A DNA stretch of 64,000 nucleotides. Source: Hyphomicrobiales bacterium. GTDB taxonomy: Bacteria; Pseudomonadota; Alphaproteobacteria; Rhizobiales; Aestuariivirgaceae. This document shows, piece by piece, positions 48,662-57,763 of the stretch. Every line of letters starts with the position of its first letter. Position 1 is the first letter of the stretch. The position numbers and the translations under genes were made by a program. Under the pieces are notes generated by a model. The model did no database searches. It was not told the DNA's origin and saw only the letters and a list, made by a program, of their open reading frames with translations. The stretch lies in assembly GCA_016710435.1 (NCBI GenBank), contig JADJVV010000001.1, positions 2,378,501 to 2,442,500 of the forward strand, in the 5' to 3' direction.

Positions 48662-49255
48662 TCAGCCCGTCAGGATTTCGTAGTGGGCTTCCGTGGTCAC
48701 GCCGTTGTTGATGGGCAGCATGTCCTGCGGGCAGGCCGAGTAGGCAATGATGGCATCCATTTCCGCCTTGAACACCACACTGTCGCCGGGCTTGCACAGG
48801 CAGTTGCCCCATTCCAGCGCGCCGTCCTGCCGCCAGGGAATGTTCATGAACAGGTTGAGGGAATCCGGCGTGTAGGGAATGGTGATGCCCAGGGCCGCCA
48901 GCCCCGCATGCAGGTTGTCCCGGCAATTGTCGTGGTAGTGGGTGCAGCCGAGGAGGCCGTAGCGTTCGTTGTCGCAAGGGGCGATCAGCGTATCGTGCCG
49001 CCCGGGCGAATTGTCCTCCGTCAGGGTGAGGATCGGGCGGCGGCGGTTGGTGATCATCTTGTCGCCTGCCACGGGGAAGAGCCGGGACCAGAAGGCGCGG
49101 CAATGCTCCATGCCCATGTATTCCCGGAAATCATTGGCATTGAAGGCCCAGAAATCCACCACCTGGTTGCCGTGGGTATTGACGACGCGGACGGACTGGC
49201 CCTTTTCGAGGCGATGGGCCTTTCCGGCCCGGGCGGGGATGGTGTGGCGGGACAT
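48662..49255 (-). CDS. DUF1989 (urea carboxylase-associated) family protein
   Basis: A 197-residue cytosolic protein. Conserved residues typical of the family are GQSVRVVNTHGNQVVDFWAF at the N-terminus, then an acid-rich metal-like site around NSPGRHDTLIAPCDNERYGL with GCTHYHDNCRDNL (His and Cys), and NLFMNIPWRQDGALEWG. Members often accompany urea carboxylase or amino-acid catabolic genes; none is adjacent here. It is followed by the P-loop gene, and its upstream neighbour ileS is divergent. Confidence 0.8.
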   Translation of the reverse strand: MSRHTIPARAGKAHRLEKGQSVRVVNTHGNQVVDFWAFNANDFREYMGMEHCRAFWSRLFPVAGDKMITNRRRPILTLTEDNSPGRHDTLIAPCDNERYGLLGCTHYHDNCRDNLHAGLAALGITIPYTPDSLNLFMNIPWRQDGALEWGNCLCKPGDSVVFKAEMDAIIAYSACPQDMLPINNGVTTEAHYEILTG

Positions 49256-49352
49256 GGGTTCTCCTTCCGGCCCAGCATGCCAAAAGCCGGACGCGGGGTC
49301 CAATCCAACAGTACTTTATTCATTGCACCAAAGCAGTTACAAGCCCGCCACC

Positions 49353-52300
49353 ATGACCGACCAGCCCAAGAAATCCGATCCCAAATCCGATCCGAAGACC
49401 GACCGCTACCGCGATACCGTCTTCCTGCCCGCAACCGATTTTCCCATGCGAGCCGGATTGCCCGAGAAGGAGCCGCAGCTCCTCAAGCGCTGGGCCGACA
49501 TGGGCCTGTTCCGCCGCATGCGCGAACAGGGCAAGGGGCGCGAGAAGTTCGTGCTGCACGATGGCCCGCCCTATGCCAACGGCAATATCCACATCGGCCA
49601 CGCGCTCAACAAGATCCTCAAGGACATGGTGACCCGTTCGGCCCAGATGGCGGGCTATGACTCGCACTATGTGCCGGGCTGGGATTGCCACGGCCTTCCC
49701 ATCGAATGGAAGATCGAGGAGCAGTATCGCGCCAAGGGCAAGAACAAGGACGCGGTTCCCGTGAACGAGTTCCGCCGCGAATGCCGCGAGTTCGCGCAAG
49801 GCTGGATTGACGTGCAGCGCGCCGAATTCAAGCGCCTCGGCGTGGAAGGCAACTGGGACAACCCCTACACCACCATGAACTTCCGCTCGGAAGCGGTGAT
49901 TGCCCGTGAGCTGATGAAGTTCGCCGAAACGGGGCAGCTCTACCGTGGCTCGAAGCCCGTCATGTGGTCCGTGGTCGAAAAGACCGCGCTCGCCGAAGCC
50001 GAAGTCGAATATCAGGACTACACCAGCGACGCGATCACCGTGAAGTTCCCGGTGCGCAGCCACGACAAGGCGCACACGGGCTCGGTGCTGCAACGCCTCT
50101 ATGATCTCGTCACGCTTGTGGCGGGCGAAAGCCACCCCGGCCAGACGGTGGACAAGGCGGAGTTCACCGCCGACCAGTCCCTTGACGATGCCAGCGTGGT
50201 GATCTGGACCACCACGCCCTGGACCATCCCCGGCAACCGCGCCATCAGCTATTCGCAGCGCATCGAGTACAGCCTCGTGAAGGTGACGGAAGCACCGGAG
50301 GGCAACTGGCTGGTCGCAGGCGACAAGCTCATCATCGCCAGCAAGCTGATCGAAGCCGTGATGAAGGCCGCGAAGGTGACAGGCTGGCGCGATCTTCGCG
50401 TGGTCGAGGCCAAGGAAATTGCAGCAATCGTCTGCGACCATCCCCTCAAGGCCATGGGTTATGACTACGCCATTCCCCTGCTGGATGGCGACCACGTCAC
50501 CGACGATGCCGGCACAGGCTTCGTCCACACGGCACCCAGCCACGGTGCGGACGACTACAACATCTGGATTCACCACCAGCGCGAACTCGCCGAGACATAC
50601 GGCCACGACTTCACGCTGATCCCGACACCTGTCGATGCCGACGGATATTACACCAAGGATGCGCCGGGCTTCGAAGGCAAGCGCGTCATCACTGACAAGG
50701 GCGAGAAGGGCGATGCCAACGAGGCGGTCATCGCGGCCCTGCGCGCGGCCGGCATGCTGGTGGCGCGCGAACGCCTGAAGCACCAGTATCCGCATTCCTG
50801 GCGTTCCAAGAAGCCGATCATCTTCCGCAACACGCCGCAGTGGTTCATCTCCATGGGCGATGGCCAGCCCAACTCGCTCCGCGACAAGGCGCTGGCCGCC
50901 ATCGAACAAACGCAGTTCTTTCCGCCTGCAGGCCAGAACCGCCTGCGCGGCATGATCAGCGAACGGCCCGACTGGGTGATCTCGCGCCAGCGCGCCTGGG
51001 GTGTGCCCATTGCCGTGTTCGTGAACAAGGCGACGGGTGAAATCCTGAACGATTCCAAGGTGAACCAACGGGTTTATGACTCGTTCTGTGAAGAGGGCGC
51101 CGACGCCTGGTTCGCCGATGGCGCGGCGACGCGCTTCCTCGCGCCCGAGTACAATTCGCAGGACTACGAGCAGGTGCGCGACATCCTTGATGTCTGGTTC
51201 GACTCCGGCTGCACCCATGCCTTCACGCTGGAAGGCAACCCGGAACTGAAGTGGCCGGCCGATATTTATCTCGAAGGCTCGGACCAGCATCGCGGCTGGT
51301 TCCATTCCTCGTTGCTGGAAAGCTGCGGCACCCGCGGCCGCGCGCCCTACGACCAGGTGCTCACCCACGGCTTCATCATGGCCGAGGACGGCCGCAAGAT
51401 GTCGAAGTCGCTGGGCAACGTGGTGGCCCCGCAGGACGTGATCAAGAATTCCGGCGCGGACATCCTCCGCCTCTGGGTGGCGTCTTCGGATTATTCCGAC
51501 GACATGCGCATCGGACCCGAGATCATCAAGTCCAACGTCGAAGCCTACCGCAAGCTCCGCAACACCTTCCGCTACATGCTGGGCGCACTCGATGGTCTCA
51601 AGGACTGGGAGCAGGTCTACTGCAAGGACATGCCGGAGCTTGAGCGCTATGTGCTGCACAAGCTGTGGGAACTGGATGGCATCGTCCGCGCCGCCTACAA
51701 GGTGTACGATTACAAGCGCATCTTCGCGGCACTCACCCAGTTCATGAATGCCGATCTCTCGGCCTTCTACTTCGACATCCGCAAGGACACGCTCTATTGC
51801 GACCCGTGGTCCAGCGCCAGGCGCAAGTCCTGCCGCTCGGTCATCGACCAGTTGTTCCATTGCCTCACCACCTGGTGGGCGCCCATCCTCGTCTTCACCA
51901 TGGAAGAGGTCTGGCTCTCGCGCTTCGGCGGCGAGGGTTCCTCGGTGCACCTCATGCCCTTCGCCAAGGCGCCGGATGAATGGCGCGACGATGCGCTGGC
52001 CGCCAAGTGGGAAAAGATCCGCGACGTGCGGAGCGTGGTGACGGGCGCGCTTGAAATCGAACGCGCCAACAAGTCGATCGGCTCCTCACTCGAAGCCGCT
52101 CCCAAGGTCTACGTGGCGCGCGACGCTGGCGAGGTCGAGGCACTGATGGCCAATGATTTTGCCGAGGTCTGCATCACCTCTGCCATCGAAGTCATCGCCG
52201 GCGCTGCACCGGCGGGAGCCTTCACGCTCGACAACGTCAAGGGCGTGGGCGTCGTCTTCGCCAAGGCCGAAGGTCCGAAGTGTGCGCGCTCGTGGAAGAT

Positions 52301-52400
52301 CTCGAAGGCGATTGGCAGCGACAAGGATTTCCCCGACATCACCCCGCGCGATGCCGACGCCGTGCGCGAATGGCAGACGCGCTTCGGCAAGACGGTATGA
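49353..52400 (+). CDS. ileS: Isoleucyl-tRNA synthetase
   Basis: A 1015-residue class I aminoacyl-tRNA synthetase. The HIGH motif is GNIHIGHALNKIL (about residue 80) and KMSKS is DGRKMSKSLGNVV (about 690). An editing domain (CP1) lies between, including the Thr-rich VIWTTTPWTIPGNRAI segment. WQ-like anticodon-binding domain follows. Start ATG 49353 is supported by family length and by the acidic-basic N-terminal tail. Overlaps lspA by four bases. Confidence 0.95.
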   Translation: MTDQPKKSDPKSDPKTDRYRDTVFLPATDFPMRAGLPEKEPQLLKRWADMGLFRRMREQGKGREKFVLHDGPPYANGNIHIGHALNKILKDMVTRSAQMAGYDSHYVPGWDCHGLPIEWKIEEQYRAKGKNKDAVPVNEFRRECREFAQGWIDVQRAEFKRLGVEGNWDNPYTTMNFRSEAVIARELMKFAETGQLYRGSKPVMWSVVEKTALAEAEVEYQDYTSDAITVKFPVRSHDKAHTGSVLQRLYDLVTLVAGESHPGQTVDKAEFTADQSLDDASVVIWTTTPWTIPGNRAISYSQRIEYSLVKVTEAPEGNWLVAGDKLIIASKLIEAVMKAAKVTGWRDLRVVEAKEIAAIVCDHPLKAMGYDYAIPLLDGDHVTDDAGTGFVHTAPSHGADDYNIWIHHQRELAETYGHDFTLIPTPVDADGYYTKDAPGFEGKRVITDKGEKGDANEAVIAALRAAGMLVARERLKHQYPHSWRSKKPIIFRNTPQWFISMGDGQPNSLRDKALAAIEQTQFFPPAGQNRLRGMISERPDWVISRQRAWGVPIAVFVNKATGEILNDSKVNQRVYDSFCEEGADAWFADGAATRFLAPEYNSQDYEQVRDILDVWFDSGCTHAFTLEGNPELKWPADIYLEGSDQHRGWFHSSLLESCGTRGRAPYDQVLTHGFIMAEDGRKMSKSLGNVVAPQDVIKNSGADILRLWVASSDYSDDMRIGPEIIKSNVEAYRKLRNTFRYMLGALDGLKDWEQVYCKDMPELERYVLHKLWELDGIVRAAYKVYDYKRIFAALTQFMNADLSAFYFDIRKDTLYCDPWSSARRKSCRSVIDQLFHCLTTWWAPILVFTMEEVWLSRFGGEGSSVHLMPFAKAPDEWRDDALAAKWEKIRDVRSVVTGALEIERANKSIGSSLEAAPKVYVARDAGEVEALMANDFAEVCITSAIEVIAGAAPAGAFTLDNVKGVGVVFAKAEGPKCARSWKISKAIGSDKDFPDITPRDADAVREWQTRFGKTV

Positions 52401-52900
52401 CGGCGCTTGCGATGACCGCCCGGCTCTGGGGACCTCTGTCGCGGCTCGGGCTGATGCTGGCGGTGTGGGTATTTGCGCTCGACCAGTTGAGCAAGGCCTG
52501 GATCCTGCGTGTCATCAATCTGGATGAGCGGCCGCCCATTCAGCTCACGCCTTTCGCCGACCTGCTCATGGCCTGGAACAAGGGGGTGTCCTATGGCCTC
52601 CTCACCACCCATGCCCAGTTCATCCTGGTAATGATGAGCCTGCTGATCACCGTGGTCCTGTGGATCTGGCTGGCGCGGGCCACGCATCCGCTGGCGGCGG
52701 CGGCGCTGGGCCTGATCATCGGCGGCGCCCTGGGCAATGCCCTTGACCGGGTGATCTATGGCGCGGTGGCGGATTTCGTTCACCTCCACTGGGGAACCTG
52801 GAGCTGGTACATCTTCAATGTGGCCGATATCGCCATCGTTGCCGGGGTGGTTTTGCTCGTCTATGATGGCTTTTTCCCACGCCAGAACAGCACGTCATAG
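52397..52900 (+). CDS. lspA: Lipoprotein signal peptidase (signal peptidase II)
   Basis: A 167-residue four-span membrane aspartyl peptidase. The two catalytic Asp are in GGALGNALDRVIYGAVADFV and FNVADIAIVAG. First membrane segment is LMLAVWVFALDQLSKAWIL. The ATG overlaps the ileS stop, an arrangement common in proteobacteria. It cleaves prolipoproteins; the next gene encodes one. Confidence 0.92.
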   Translation: MTALAMTARLWGPLSRLGLMLAVWVFALDQLSKAWILRVINLDERPPIQLTPFADLLMAWNKGVSYGLLTTHAQFILVMMSLLITVVLWIWLARATHPLAAAALGLIIGGALGNALDRVIYGAVADFVHLHWGTWSWYIFNVADIAIVAGVVLLVYDGFFPRQNSTS

Positions 52901-52939
52901 GGCCATGGTTTTGCCGGAATCCCGCAGCAGGTTGCCAGT

Positions 52940-53407
52940 ATGTTGAATGTCCGCGTCGTGAACTTGAGCCTCCTTGCTGCCAGCCTCTTCCTGGCAGGAT
53001 GCTCGACGTCCGGCCTCCTGAACCGTGGCCGGGGACCGCAGGCCACCAGTGTTCCCGCCGGGAACAACCTCACCATGCCGCCGGATTTGCAGCTTCCGGC
53101 ACCGGGAAGCGGCACCCAGGTGGCCTACCAGCCGTCTGCACCTGCCGCCGCACCGGGCGGGGACGCGGATGTCTATGGCGCCCCTTCGGCGCTGCCCCGC
53201 CGTGGCATCGGCAACACCCAATGCCCCAATGGCACCAAGGCCATCGACATCTACGCCTGCTACAACATCAACAAGCTGAAGCCCGACGGTACCAAGAAAT
53301 CGACCGCCGAACTCAGCCTCGAACTGCGCGCCGCCATCCAGGCCCAGAAGCGCCAGCAGAACCCCAACTACGGCACGTTCAAGAACTTCGGCGAACTGTT
53401 CAACTGA
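52940..53407 (+). CDS. Putative lipoprotein
   Basis: A 155-residue lipoprotein. A signal peptide with lipobox LAGC puts the lipidated Cys at about residue 21 (ASLFLAGCSTSGLL). The mature part is Pro-, Gly- and Ala-rich and has no recognised domain, with a basic C-terminal segment (ELRAAIQAQKRQQNPNYGTF). It sits between lspA and mutL on the same strand. Function unknown. Confidence 0.75.
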   Translation: MLNVRVVNLSLLAASLFLAGCSTSGLLNRGRGPQATSVPAGNNLTMPPDLQLPAPGSGTQVAYQPSAPAAAPGGDADVYGAPSALPRRGIGNTQCPNGTKAIDIYACYNINKLKPDGTKKSTAELSLELRAAIQAQKRQQNPNYGTFKNFGELFN

Positions 53408-53445
53408 ACTTGAGGCCGCGCAAAGCCGCCTGCTAACCTCTGCCC

Positions 53446-55197
53446 ATGCGAATCCGCCGCCTTCCCGAAGGCACCGTCAACCGCATTGCTGCGGGTGAGG
53501 TGATCGAGCGCCCCGCCAGTGCCGTGAAGGAACTGGTGGAAAACGCCATTGATGCCGGCGCAAGCCGCATCGACGTGGTGTTCCGGGGCGGCGGCAAGTC
53601 CCTGATCCGTGTCTCGGACGATGGCTTCGGCATGACAGCCGATGAACTGGTGCTGGCGCTCGAACGCCACGCCACCTCCAAGCTCCCGGATGATGATCTC
53701 TCCGCCATCGCCACCATGGGATTCCGCGGCGAGGCCCTGCCATCGATCGGCAGCGTTGCCCGCTTCACGCTCACCTCGCGCGCAGTGGATGCCGATGCCG
53801 CCCATGCCATAGCGGTGGAGGGCGGGCGCAGGAGTGACGTGCGGCCCGCAGCCTTGAAGGCCGGCACGGAAGCCGAAATCCGCGACCTCTTCTTCGCCAC
53901 GCCCGCGCGCCTGAAGTTTCTCAAGACCGACCGCAGCGAAACGGCGGAGGCGCTGGAGGTGGTGCGGCGCCTCGCGCTGGCCAACCCGGCCGTCGGCTTT
54001 TCATTTGCCAGCGAGGACCGGCGCTGGCTGGATTGTCCGCCGGGCGAGACGCGCGAGGCCCGTATCGGCCGCATCATGGGCGCGGACTTCATGGAAAACA
54101 GCGTCACCGTGAGCCATGGCGGCGAAGATGTGGTGATTGAAGGATTGGCCGGATTGCCCACCGCCGCGCGGGCCCAGGCCAGCCAGCAGTTCGCCGTGGT
54201 GAATGGCAGGCCGGTCCGCGACAAGCTGATCGCGGGCGCCATTCGTGGTGCCTATGCCGACGTGCTGCCGCCGGGCCGCCACCCCGCCGTGGCATTGTTC
54301 ATCACCTGTGCAGCCGAGCGCGTGGATGTGAACGTCCATCCCGCCAAGACAGAGGTGCGTTTCCGTGATCCCAATTTCGTCCGTTCACTGATCGTTTCTG
54401 GAATCCGCCGTGCCTTGGGGCAATCCCGCCCCGTGGCCGATACGGGCATCGCCGCACAGACCCTGGAAGCCTTTCGCCAGCAGCGCGCCGCAACCGGGTG
54501 GAGCGCCGCAACGCCTCAGTCCGCCCACTTCGCCGAGGCCGTGCAGGATGGTCTTGCCATGCAGATGCCACCCTCTGCGCGCGAGGCGGAAGCGCCGGCC
54601 GCAGAGGCCTTCGCCGACTATCCGCTGGGGCAGGCACGGGCGCAGATTCACGGCAACTACATTGTGTCGCAAACAGCAGGCGGCCTCATTCTGGTGGACC
54701 AGCACGCCGCCCATGAGCGCATCGTCTACGAACGCCTGAAGGCCGAGCGCGAGGGCCGGGGCGTGATGACCCAACCGCTGCTGGTGCCGCAGGTGATCGA
54801 GGTGGACAGCGCCACCTTCGCCGCCATCCTCTCCGTGCAGGAGTTGCTGGCGCAGGCAGGCCTGGTGGTGGATGGCTTCGGAGACACCTCCCTTGTCGTG
54901 CGCGAAGTGCCCGCAGCCCTCTCGTCCGCCGACTGGAAGGACGTGCTTGGCGCGGTGGCGGATGAAGTGTCTGAACTGGGCACGCTGCACTCGGTGGCGG
55001 GCAAGATGAACCATGTGCTGGCGACCGTCGCCTGTCATCACTCCGTGCGCTCCGGGCGCACGCTTCGCGTCGATGAAATGAACGCCCTGCTGCGCCAGAT
55101 GGAAGTGACGCCCAACGCCGGCCAATGCAACCACGGCCGCCCCACCTTCATTGAACTGAAGATGGGCGACCTCGAACGCCTATTCGGCCGTAGCTGA
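53446..55197 (+). CDS. mutL: DNA mismatch repair protein MutL with endonuclease motif
   Basis: A 583-residue GHKL ATPase. The ATP site has ELVENAIDAGASRIDV, DDGFGM and TMGFRGEALPSIGS. The C-terminal domain begins about residue 400. It carries the metal-dependent endonuclease motif DQHA(X)2E(X)4E, here DQHAAHERIVYE, together with CNHGRPTFIEL, so this MutL should nick DNA itself and not rely on MutH. The ends of mutL and the downstream membrane-protein gene overlap by 18 bases, tail to tail. Confidence 0.93.
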   Translation: MRIRRLPEGTVNRIAAGEVIERPASAVKELVENAIDAGASRIDVVFRGGGKSLIRVSDDGFGMTADELVLALERHATSKLPDDDLSAIATMGFRGEALPSIGSVARFTLTSRAVDADAAHAIAVEGGRRSDVRPAALKAGTEAEIRDLFFATPARLKFLKTDRSETAEALEVVRRLALANPAVGFSFASEDRRWLDCPPGETREARIGRIMGADFMENSVTVSHGGEDVVIEGLAGLPTAARAQASQQFAVVNGRPVRDKLIAGAIRGAYADVLPPGRHPAVALFITCAAERVDVNVHPAKTEVRFRDPNFVRSLIVSGIRRALGQSRPVADTGIAAQTLEAFRQQRAATGWSAATPQSAHFAEAVQDGLAMQMPPSAREAEAPAAEAFADYPLGQARAQIHGNYIVSQTAGGLILVDQHAAHERIVYERLKAEREGRGVMTQPLLVPQVIEVDSATFAAILSVQELLAQAGLVVDGFGDTSLVVREVPAALSSADWKDVLGAVADEVSELGTLHSVAGKMNHVLATVACHHSVRSGRTLRVDEMNALLRQMEVTPNAGQCNHGRPTFIELKMGDLERLFGRS

Positions 55198-55827
55198 ACG
55201 GGACGCCGGGGCGAGACGGCGGTCGATCCACAGAAGCACACCGCCGAGCATCAGGAAACCGGCGACGAGCAAGACAATCGAGACAGCGAGGGCGCTCGCC
55301 CCCATGCGGCCGGGATCGAGGAACCAGTAGGCGTACCAGCCGTCCCACCCGCCCCGCAGCAAGGCGTAGAAGCAGTAGCCCAGCGGCCAGCATGCCGCAG
55401 AGGCCACATCGCGCCATCCCAGGGTGCCGTGCGGAAGGGCGAGCCAGGTCAGCGCGAAGAGCAGGGGCGTTGCATCATGGAGGCCATGATCTGCCACCGC
55501 CTGCCACCCTTGCGGCTGCCACGTGCTGCGCAGTGCAACACTATAGACCACACCCACGAAGACGATGCCGCACACCACGATGAAGCGAGACCGCGCACTC
55601 ACGGGCAGGGCGGCGGCAATGCGGATGGCCGCCCATGCGACCAGCATGTTGGTGAGCAGTGTGAAGAAGCCGAGGAAACGCCAGATGACCTCGGCCAGAC
55701 TGGCCTGGCCGCCCGCCAGCGTGGCATGGAGCAGCCGGAACTGCAGGCCGAGCGCGAGGCAGGCCACGACGGCCGTGAGCGCCGCGCAGAGACGAGACAA
55801 ATGGCCGGGCGGAAGAGACGTTGTCAT
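55180..55827 (-). CDS. Pr6Pr (FAR-17a/AIG1-like) family membrane protein
   Basis: A 215-residue integral membrane protein with six hydrophobic segments. Typical features are WRFLGFFTLLTNMLVAWAA in the second segment, LRSTWQPQGWQAVADHGLHD in a loop, and YWFLDPGRMG near the C-terminus. Eukaryotic relatives of the fold are androgen-induced proteins with hydrolase activity; bacterial members have no known function. Its ATG overlaps rsmD by four bases. Confidence 0.75.
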   Translation of the reverse strand: MTTSLPPGHLSRLCAALTAVVACLALGLQFRLLHATLAGGQASLAEVIWRFLGFFTLLTNMLVAWAAIRIAAALPVSARSRFIVVCGIVFVGVVYSVALRSTWQPQGWQAVADHGLHDATPLLFALTWLALPHGTLGWRDVASAACWPLGYCFYALLRGGWDGWYAYWFLDPGRMGASALAVSIVLLVAGFLMLGGVLLWIDRRLAPASRSATAE

Positions 55828-56423
55828 TCCCGCGAGGATGCGCCAGCCGGACCCCCTTGCAAAGGGCCGGCGGCGCGGAAGAATGTGACCACCGTGTCCC
55901 CATAGGTGCGCTGGTCGATGCGCGTCAGGCCCTCGACATCGCCCAGCACGGCGCGCTCGGATTCTTCCAGAACCACCACCGCGTTTGCCGCGAGCCAGCC
56001 GCCTTCCACCAGTGATCGCAGCGCCTGTTCGCCCAGCCCCTTGTTGTAGGGCGGATCGGCGAAGACGAGATCGAAGGGTGATTGCGGCGCGCAAGGGCCA
56101 AGTTTCGTGGCGTCCCGCCGCCAGATCTTGCACAGGCCGATGGCACCCAGCGCATCGGCGTTGCGGCGGATGACGCCACGCGCCTCGGTGCCTTCCTCGA
56201 CGAACTGGCAGAACTTCGCCCCGCGCGACAGCGCCTCCAGGCCCAGCGCACCCGTTCCTGCGAACAGGTCCATCACCCGCGCGCCGTCGAGGTCAAGGCC
56301 GTCGATGCCGTGGGCGAGGATGTTGAAAAGCGATTCCCGCACCCGGTCCGACGTGGGCCGCGTCGACGTGGAGGCTGGCCCCACGATCGCATGTCCCTTG
56401 AATTTTCCACCGACGATCCGCAT
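55824..56423 (-). CDS. rsmD: 16S rRNA (guanine(966)-N(2))-methyltransferase
   Basis: A 199-residue SAM-dependent methyltransferase. The N-terminal MRIVGGKFKGHAI and RPTSDRVRESLFNIL are RsmD signatures. The SAM loop is MDLFAGTGALGLEALSRGA and the catalytic motif is FADPPYNKG. ATG 56423 was chosen because the signature starts there; longer frames enter the tadA promoter region. Divergent from tadA. Confidence 0.92.
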   Translation of the reverse strand: MRIVGGKFKGHAIVGPASTSTRPTSDRVRESLFNILAHGIDGLDLDGARVMDLFAGTGALGLEALSRGAKFCQFVEEGTEARGVIRRNADALGAIGLCKIWRRDATKLGPCAPQSPFDLVFADPPYNKGLGEQALRSLVEGGWLAANAVVVLEESERAVLGDVEGLTRIDQRTYGDTVVTFFRAAGPLQGGPAGASSRE

Positions 56424-56481
56424 GGCGCTGCCCCGAGTTTCCGTCTTGAATCGGCACTGTTTCCCGTGGTCATCTGGCACG

Positions 56482-56940
56482 ATGAAGCAGAAACTGCCAG
56501 ACCCCATGCGTCTTGCCATCGCCGAGGCCCATGCCGCGGCCGAGCGCGGCGAGGTGCCGGTGGGCGCCGCCGTCGTCGCCTCCGATGGCGAGGTGCTGGC
56601 CGTGGCGGGGAACCGCACGCTCGAACTGAGAGACCCCACGGCCCATGCCGAACTGCTGGTGATCCGCGAGGCGGCGCGCAAGCTGGGCAGCGAGCGCCTC
56701 ATCGACTGCGACCTGCATGTGACGCTGGAACCTTGCGCCATGTGCGCCGCCGCCATTTCCTTCGCGCGCATCAGGCGGGTCTATTTCGGTGCGGAAGACG
56801 AAAAGATGGGCGCGGTCGAACACGGTCCCCGCTTTTTCCGCCAGCCCACATGCCATCATGCGCCGGAAGTCTATGGCGGCATCGGCGAAGGCGAATCCGC
56901 AGCGCTGCTGCGAAGCTTTTTCAGGTCGCGTCGGATGTGA
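56482..56940 (+). CDS. tadA: tRNA-specific adenosine deaminase
   Basis: A 152-residue zinc deaminase. Zinc ligands are in TAHAELLVIREAA and LEPCAMCAAAISFARI, with the catalytic Glu in HAE. Converts A34 to inosine in tRNA-Arg(ACG). ATG 56482 gives the usual length. It ends overlapping the patatin gene by 20 bases, tail to tail. Confidence 0.92.
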   Translation: MKQKLPDPMRLAIAEAHAAAERGEVPVGAAVVASDGEVLAVAGNRTLELRDPTAHAELLVIREAARKLGSERLIDCDLHVTLEPCAMCAAAISFARIRRVYFGAEDEKMGAVEHGPRFFRQPTCHHAPEVYGGIGEGESAALLRSFFRSRRM

Positions 56941-57763
56941 GCAGCATGCGCTCCAGTTTGCGCTTCAAGTCGTCCTTGGCGGGTTCCGCAGACGCGATGA
57001 TCTCCCGCACGCGGAAGAAGTCCGCCGATCCGAACTGATCGATCTTCGGGGTGATGTAGATGTCGGGTGGCGTGAGGGCACGCTTCAGGTCGGCCATGCG
57101 ATTGAACATGATGAGCAGCGAGCCCACCGCAATTTCCATGTTGCCGATCTTGCCGCTGGTGGGGCGTGGGCGGCCCGTGACGTCCACGGCCACCACAAGG
57201 TCCGTGCCGTCGCGCACCCGGTCGAACGGAACGGGATTGACCACCCCGCCGTCCACGTGAATGCGCCCGTCGATCGTCGGTGCAGAAATGACTCCGGGAA
57301 TGGCGATGGACGCACCCACGGCCTGCGCCAGCGGCCCCGAGGTGAGTACCGCTTCTTCCATGCGCTCGTAGTCCGTGGCGATGATCTTGAGCGGAATGCG
57401 CGTCTCTTCAATGTTGCGCGGCAGGAAATCTGGCAAGGCGAGATTGGCCAGACGCTCGCCATCGAAATGGAGGGAGGCAAAGCCCTTGAGCGAGAGCAAC
57501 TCCAAAGGCCGCGTCTTGCGCGCCCCGAACACATAGCGGGCGAAATCCACCCGGTTGGCGAGAAGCTTTTCCGCGTGGGTGCGGATGTCCTTGCCGCTCA
57601 TGCCGCCGGCATAGCAGGCCCCCACCAGCGCGCCCATGCTGCTGCCCGCAATGACCGCAGGCACAATGCCCATCTCGTCGAAGGCTTCCAGCAGCGCGAT
57701 GTGGGCGAGGCCGCGCGCACCGCCGCCGCCGAGGGCAAGGCCGATGCGGCGCCGGTCCGTCAC
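56921..57763 (-). CDS. Patatin-like phospholipase (RssA/NTE type)
   Basis: A 280-residue lipid hydrolase. Glycine-rich oxyanion region is LALGGGGARGLAHI, nucleophile Ser in AGSSMGALVGA and the dyad Asp in IHVDGGVVNPVP. No signal peptide. Shares an ATGA overlap with purD upstream. Physiological lipid unknown. Confidence 0.85.
   Translation of the reverse strand: MTDRRRIGLALGGGGARGLAHIALLEAFDEMGIVPAVIAGSSMGALVGACYAGGMSGKDIRTHAEKLLANRVDFARYVFGARKTRPLELLSLKGFASLHFDGERLANLALPDFLPRNIEETRIPLKIIATDYERMEEAVLTSGPLAQAVGASIAIPGVISAPTIDGRIHVDGGVVNPVPFDRVRDGTDLVVAVDVTGRPRPTSGKIGNMEIAVGSLLIMFNRMADLKRALTPPDIYITPKIDQFGSADFFRVREIIASAEPAKDDLKRKLERMLLTSDAT

Noticed and set aside
49320..51950. Very long minus-strand open frame opposite ileS
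   Set aside because: Shadow of the GC-rich ileS gene; composition is His/Arg/Asp-rich and no domain is visible. The plus frame has HIGH and KMSKS motifs.
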